Assembly (NCBI GenBank): GCA_028753945.1
Contig: JAPNXP010000003.1
Location: 3,286,001 to 3,350,000, forward strand
Origin: Hexactinellida sp. DTS-2022
Taxonomy: Eukaryota > Porifera > Hexactinellida
Direction of reading: 5' to 3'
DNA length: 64,000 nt
Shown: piece by piece, positions 59,400 through 64,000 of the stretch
How positions within the stretch are numbered: the first letter of the stretch is position 1
How the letters are laid out: the number at the start of each line of letters is the position of its first letter
Made by a program: the position numbers and the translations under genes
Notes under the pieces: generated by a model
Databases searched by the model: none
What the model saw: only the letters and a program-made list of their open reading frames with translations
What the model was told of the DNA's origin: nothing

Positions 59400-59525
59400 C
59401 AGGTCAATGCGATCTCTGATGAGCCCAGCGGGCGAAACACACCCAGTCACAATTAGGGGATCTCTAGGTCTAGTCTATTTATAGATAGGACTTAGAATCC
59501 TCTATCAAGGTGTCGGTACGTCACT
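59400..59525 (+). ncRNA. Hammerhead-ribozyme-like motif, plus strand
   Basis: CTGATGA (59416-59422), stem II GCCC-AGC-GGGC (59423-59433), GAAA (59434-59437). Stem III pairs ACAC (59437-59440) with gtgt (59510-59513) around a ~70-nt loop, and GTC (59512-59514) is the cleavage triplet. A short, internally looped stem I can form between gcgatct and ggtacgt. All core positions of the hammerhead consensus are met; activity is not shown. Confidence 0.65.
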
Positions 59526-59990
59526 TTTTTTTTTAATTACTTAGTGATTAATTAAATCATTCAGTGAGACAAAGTAATCCAGAAAATTTCATTAATATAT
59601 ATAAGTATACTATGTGGAATTCCTCCCCGAGGATGGCCAAATTCCTCTCCAGGGAGGAATTCCTCCCAGGTTGGAAACCACTGCATTAAATGAATCTACT
59701 GGTATCGTATACATTTCTGATGATTCGGATGAAAGCGATAGAGAAGAACAGGGAAATGGATTATATATATTTTTCGTCGTTTGCCTAAATGTACGTCAGC
59801 CACATGGTTGTTCTTACGGTGCAAACATACAACTGTTGCACCCAATGTAGCAATACTATTACAGAATTTTCACAGACCTGTCCAACCTGCAGAACACCAA
59901 TCGTAGACAAGTTCCTGATAGATTTAAACTAATCAATCTTTTTCCTCATTCCTAGCTGAAATTAATATTAGTTTTGCTTTCTCGGTTTCA

Positions 59991-60165
59991 TCCAGGCATA
60001 TGCAACGCGCCTGGAGGCGCATAAATTTGGAAGAAAAATATTCTAGGCGCGAGAAAATCGAGAAATGCTCCCATAGACTTAATACAAATTAGTAATTTAG
60101 GCGCATGTGAGCGAGCTCAAACTAAATCTAGGCGCGCGGGAAATTCAGTCTGGATGAAGCCTGAT
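59991..60165. repeat. Short GCGC-rich interspersed repeat, copy 2
   Basis: Partner of 4198-4324, with atccaggc at one end and tggatgaagcctg at the other, plus an extra cgcgcctggaggcgc palindrome near the start. Confidence 0.65.
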
Positions 60166-60180
60166 TGCTTTCATCTAAGT

Positions 60181-60727
60181 CAGTGGTTCTCAAACTGTGG
60201 TACGCGAACTCCTTCTAGTGGTACGCGGAGCTATAGGCGGAGGAAGGAGGAGTCAGGGTAAGGGGGGGGGACTGCACTTGCTCCGTTTATTGTTGATATT
60301 ATTCAACACCGTCAATACCTTCAATTCTCTAATGTTGCTAGATTACACATTCTAAATCAATTGTATTTTGTCTTTGTTAGCAAATTATGCTTCCTGCAGG
60401 TAGATTAGTGGTTATCATTAACTCTGCAAAACAATTCCTGTAGGTAAACTCCCCAAACCCCTCATTAGGTCGCTCGCTACGCTCGCTGCTTGTACCTTTG
60501 ATCTCGCAGAGACTTTCTCCTAGCTACGCCCTTGAGAGAGGCTACATCATTATACCTTTAAAATACATCAAAATTGAAATGTTATTAAATACAATGGAAA
60601 TGTACTTTAGTACCATATGCTGTACGTAGTTTTCAGGGTTGTATCAAATATCGATCAATATGGTGGTACACGGAGACCCTAATATTTGATGAAGTGGTAC
60701 GCGCTGTGAAATGTTTGAGAACCACTG
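60181..60727. mobile_element. hAT MITE with perfect 8-bp duplication
   Basis: Ends CAGTGGTTCTCAAACTGTGG and (complement) CAGTGGTTCTCAAACATTTC, flanked by atctaagt (60173-60180, 60728-60735). It contains ggtacgcg near both ends and an internal GC-rich insert (ggtaaggggggggg; cgctcgctacgctcgctgc). Confidence 0.9.
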
Positions 60728-60735
60728 ATCTAAGT

Positions 60736-60998
60736 TATCTTTCAAAATAATTGGAAAATAAACGAATGTAATACAAATTTAAGATAATGAGATGTAATAA
60801 AAAATTTGTTAATGAGACTACGACATTACTAAGAGTAGGACTAACGCCTACACTTGAAATGAATAGGACTACGACAGTATCAAGAGTAGGACTAACGCCT
60901 ACATCTGGAAAATATATGACTAAATACATTTTAAGAGTAGGACAAACATCTACATATCAGAATTAGGACTAACGTCTACGTGTGGAGTAGTACTAACA
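60736..60998. repeat. Imperfect tandem repeat
   Basis: The word aagagtaggactaacgccta and variants (gtaggacaaacatctaca, ttaggactaacgtctac) recurs about five times between 60830 and 60998 at irregular spacing. Confidence 0.7.
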
Positions 60999-62540
60999 AC
61001 GCGCACCCGCAGAAAGTTACCATGGAAATTAAAGACAATTATAAAATCAAGCCATCAAAAAATTTGGAACTTTATGACAGCCATTAATGATGGTACGAAT
61101 GACACGATAACAGCAAGGAAGAGAGGGCACGATTACAGTAAGGAAGAGAGGTCACGAGATCCAGTAAAAGAAGCATGTGATAGTCGAAAGCAATGCAAAG
61201 AGTAACTTTTAGATGGGAGTGCAATACTTGAAAGTATTAATAGTATTTTAGGAAATGTAACTTTATTTGAATAAACCTTTTCGGATTATTCTGATGTATA
61301 TGAGGACTATAACATGCTGCTAACAGAGGATCAAACCAATGCGTAGTTTGACTACAACCAAGGAGCGCCATGGCTATTCATGCCTTACAAGCATGCAAAT
61401 GTTACACACAATGTAGCAACCAAATGGATGGTCAAGAAAGTGGTGTGGTCGAATACTTTTGTCCGTTGACTGGATAGATGCGATTTATTTAATTGTGCTG
61501 AATTCTAATATTGTAGCCAAGTCTATGTTTATAAATAATAAATAGTGATTTAGCATGACTAATTCATTACTTAACGGTTACTGTTATTGTTTATAAATTA
61601 AGCGAAATTTTACAATAATAAATTACATACAGGTTATCAAATATTGGACTGTTCGCTATGAAAACGACACTTAATTAAATTTATTACTTTAATATACATA
61701 CTCTATTAGATTTTTGGAATTTTCTCATAGAGGGTGCAAGTTATGAGCAATTAACTTTGACCATGAATATCTAATTCAAATTTTCATTTTAGAGAATTGT
61801 GCTAATAGTGTTATTTAATACACTAACTAGTAGTGTTAAAAAACGCAATAAAATTGGTGGTCATCGGGTGTCGAAAATCGAGTTGTCTACTAGACGGAGA
61901 AATCTATTAACCGGGGCTCTATTAAACGGAGTCGACTGTATATGTAAAATATATGATTTGTCAGGTGACTGAACCTAAAAAAATTTACCCCAAAAATTTG
62001 GGATTCGCTGAAAATGGTATATAAGCTATGTATATAGGGCATTCAGGGCCTGCGCGACCGGGGGTGTCCTGGGTGTACGGACACCCACTGCCTCAAGGAA
62101 ATGAAGCGGTGCTTGGACAGTGACACCCACTACACCCACACCTCATAATACGTGGCGCCGGCAATGAAATTATATAAACCGACACTTACTAGCACTATTT
62201 AGATCTATCCAAAATCGTTGAGTTAAAAAGAAATCGGACTAGTGGTTCAGATTCTATATAATTTGGTGAGCAAAATTTATGGTTCGGAGATATGGGAAGA
62301 AATAGGGGAAACATCTGGGTGAGATTTTCAGATAAACACTCATTATTTATGTAGGAAATATAGTTATATTAAGTGTATTAATTCTTAGACATAACATTAT
62401 CCTAAACATATGAGCACTATGTAGGGTTTGAGTACGTTTGAGGTAAAAATTATTCACATGAGCCTCAGGATTCGGAGGGAAAGGTCAATTTTTAAGGGGG
62501 GTCAGGATTTTACAAAATATTTGGGTGATTGAATCACTAT
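60999..62540. other. Mostly unassigned sequence
   Basis: Worn Tigger-like words (gacggagaaatctattaacc, ttaaacggagtcgactg) lie at 61890-61940, and a GC-rich patch (ctgggtgtacggacaccc) at 62045-62160. No gene seen. Confidence 0.45.
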
Positions 62541-62670
62541 AAAAAATCCAAAATTGCAGCCTGTGTCGACGCATTTCCCTTTGTACGTACTATCTTTTGG
62601 TGCTAATTAGGTACTAGTAGTGCCTCCAAAGGGAAATACTTTCGGCACAGGCTGCAATTTTGGATTTTTT
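62541..62670. repeat. HP hairpin, right-hand copy
   Basis: Left arm aaaatccaaaattgcagcc, right arm ggctgcaattttggatttt; the loop is diverged (cgtactatcttttggtgc). HP flank words (accatcttgagttcaatgcc) follow to about 62790. Confidence 0.8.
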
Positions 62671-62812
62671 TCGCCGTGTCTTGAACGCCTCATGATGTTT
62701 AGACTCATTTAACAAGTTGTTACGGGACAAAGGAACGATTGTTGAATTTGAAGTTGAATTCTATCTTGAACCATCTTGAGTTCAATGCCATTCCAAGGCT
62801 GGATTCGGTTAA

Positions 62813-62864
62813 GCTGAGCTTTGTAGAGTTCAGATTTTATCCCATACTAAAAGCCCAGGCTTAC
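62813..62864. repeat. 52-bp insertion flanked by TTAA
   Basis: Starts gctgagctttgtagagttc and ends aaagcccaggcttac. It is preceded by ggTTAA and followed by TTAA (62865-62868), whereas the uninterrupted copy has a single ggttaaccgg. The same 52 bp occur at 47829-47880. Confidence 0.8.
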
Positions 62865-62966
62865 TTAACCGGTTAACCGTTGCTGACATCGGTTAACGGT
62901 TAGAGATTTTATTAACCAGTTAGCCGGTCTGTTGAATAACAGCATAGTTATCAGGAAATTAATGTA

Positions 62967-63519
62967 CACTAACCAGCCAAAAGTATTTGAACATTAGGGA
63001 TTATAATGCAGACACATTACTTCTCCGGTTACTTATTAACGGCTATCTAAACTACCTGAAATGACTATAAATATATTATTATAGATATAAATTACAAAAT
63101 ATTGTGATTTCTATTCAATTTTGAAAAATTCACGAAGTGGTATAAGTTTTTCTGCCACGTGCCACTTGTGGCATAAGTGGCACAAATGGAAATGTGGCTG
63201 TATCACAGCAGAAAATATTTGGATTGATTTGAAATTAAGCGCTTAGAGTAATTTAACCATGTGGAATTCAAATCTGCAATCACAATTAATATATTAACAT
63301 TGCATACAAATAAATTATTTAATTAGCTAATTATATATTTAATGAGTTTAACACCTCCATAAAAATGATGAATTCGAAAAATTTGCTGTTTTATTATTCT
63401 TTACACATCGTTTCATGTAAATAGCCATTTTGTAACATCTACTAATGTTATTATGCTGGTATAACCTCAAATGTCGGAATACCAATTATTGCTGTTCAAA
63501 TACTTTTGGCCAGTTAGTG
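62967..63519. mobile_element. Tc1/mariner-type MITE, 553 bp, TA duplication
   Basis: 27-bp inverted ends, cactaaccagccaaaagtat and (complement) cactaactggccaaaagtat, flanked by TA. The empty site aatgtataaagtatt is at 52133-52147. No transposase. Confidence 0.9.
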
Positions 63520-63622
63520 TATAAAGTATTAAAAATTATTGAATTTTATCAGAATATGTAGTCCTAAATCCATTTCTCATCACCACTTAATAAATTTTAT
63601 TGGACAACATTGATTTAAATTT

Positions 63623-64000
63623 GCCTAAAGCACGAAATGTATCAGTTAATATACTTATGCAGTTATACTTTATACACCTGAGTCTTATTCTGTAGTATAA
63701 TCAAATTTGTATAAAGGATTTATTGTATTGAGTAGGATGGGCGGTTAACCGTGATGGTTTCGAAATTACTTCTTCATCGCGAATTTGTATGAACACTTTG
63801 ACTCGAAGTATATATCGTACCATCAGCACAAAACGAGGCTCAACATGTCATTGAACCCAATCCCAACAATACATCCGACTTCAATTCGTCAGAGCCAAGC
63901 CATTATTCCAAAATCTGTCAGAAAACCGCCCGCTAAACGCGTTCTGCAACCTGATCAGCTTCATCTCTTTTAAAAACGATTCGCGGTCACTAACTTTGAC
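63623..64000. other. Unassigned right edge
   Basis: An open stretch ending at TAA 63971-63973 reads LNPIPTIHPTSIRQ and KSVRKPPAKRVLQPDQLHLF. The basic KPPAKR...LF end resembles C-terminal exons of some transposon-derived proteins, but it could not be assigned. Confidence 0.3.

Larger units (their letters stand above)
58887..59525. mobile_element. Hammerhead-bearing repeat (retrozyme or Penelope-LTR-like)
   Basis: A ~128-bp module (58887-59014) is present inverted at 59400-59525, and its outer 60 bp also directly at 59340-59399. On the minus strand the two GTC sites at 59353-59351 and 58901-58899 are 452 bp apart, giving one monomer-like unit. It is GC-richer than its surroundings and is followed by a T-run (59527-59535). 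Hammerhead motifs in tandem or LTR-like repeats occur in Penelope-like elements and retrozymes; no reverse transcriptase is present here. Confidence 0.65.
58722..59683. mobile_element. hAT MITE with perfect 8-bp duplication, carrying the hammerhead element
   Basis: Ends CAGTGGTTCCCAACC and (complement) CAGTGGTTTCCAACC, flanked by cattaaat on both sides (58714-58721, 59684-59691). Confidence 0.9.
58608..59936 (+). pseudogene. RING-finger-type reading frame split by a hAT insertion
   Basis: Upstream of the hAT the frame reads LTSGVYTPWEFLASVTHSL and TNTITLN; the insertion's duplication (cattaaat) lies within the TLN codons. After the element the same frame continues NESTGIVYISDDSDESDREE. Further on, after a frame change near 59790, it reads NCCTQCSNTITEF and CPTCRTPIVDKFLIDLN, ending at TAA. 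CxxC spaced before CPxCRxPI matches the second half of a C3HC4 RING, but the central CGH is replaced (VQT) and the first Cys pair is incomplete. No start codon or full gene could be defined. An unrecognised gene or transposon accessory ORF is equally possible. Confidence 0.5.
62795..63622. mobile_element. Second copy of the 51391 element's loop sequence, with two insertions
   Basis: Matches 52021-52256 (ggctggattcggttaa ... attggacaacattgatttaa) but is interrupted by a 52-bp segment at 62813-62864 and a Tc1/mariner-type element at 62967-63519. The copy in the fold-back element serves as the empty site for both. Confidence 0.85.

Noticed and set aside
61890..62160. Further Tigger-like and GC-rich hAT-like ends
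   Set aside because: Only one end could be seen and no target duplication was found, so they were mentioned but not called as elements.

Overview
This 64-kb window is AT-rich nuclear DNA from an animal. Spliced WW, PDZ and FERM-type exons indicate a metazoan, and the mix of transposon superfamilies (hAT, Tigger/pogo, Ginger, P, Transib/RAG1-like, Merlin, Mutator, Tc1/mariner, Ty3) suggests an invertebrate. The phylum cannot be fixed from the sequence. No rRNA, tRNA, CRISPR array or bacterial gene was seen.

The one convincing host gene lies on the minus strand. Four exons with compatible splice phases (43404-43585, 41087-41273, 40082-40355, 4440-4709) encode a WW-like segment, a second WW-like segment, a PDZ domain and what looks like the ubiquitin-like first lobe of a FERM domain. 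That order matches the FRMPD4/Preso family. The PDZ and FERM exons are separated by a 35.4-kb intron that holds most of the transposons in the window. The 5' and 3' ends of the gene lie outside.

Layout. 1-3.8 kb: diverged tandem units of an ~860-bp repeat with a ~55-bp-arm hairpin (called HP here), split by a Tigger-like element that carries a nested hAT. 4.4-4.7: FERM exon. 5.4-7.2: Tigger-like element with two nested MITEs. 7.3-8.5: dead hAT transposase. 8.9-14.3: degraded HP and H (GC-hairpin-tail) repeats. 14,328-32,100: a Ginger-like DNA transposon with ~145-160-bp inverted repeats and a perfect GGCC target duplication. Its intron-containing integrase gene and OTU-peptidase gene are each broken by nested insertions; the second block (22.3-31.2 kb) contains hAT MITEs, a RAG1/Transib-like transposase fragment and a THAP/P-element transposase. 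It landed in an H repeat, and an uninterrupted paralogue of the target lies at 10.88 kb. 34.2-39.1: frame-broken Ty3/gypsy element. 40-43.6: WW/WW/PDZ exons. 43.7-46.2: a MITE and a ZMYM1-like hAT pseudogene. 48.5-51.3: inverted pair of Merlin transposases sharing the same lesions. 51.4-52.9: fold-back element. 54.4-56.2: nested MITEs. 56.6-58.1: Mutator-like element. 58.6-59.9: RING-type reading frame split by a hAT that carries a hammerhead-ribozyme element. 60-64: more MITEs, including a mariner-type insertion with a recoverable empty site.

The most interesting points are the Ginger integrase-OTU element, the RAG1-like fragment, the hammerhead cores on both strands, and the Merlin pair that lost the same catalytic residue. 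Family assignments rest on motifs read by eye; no database search was possible.
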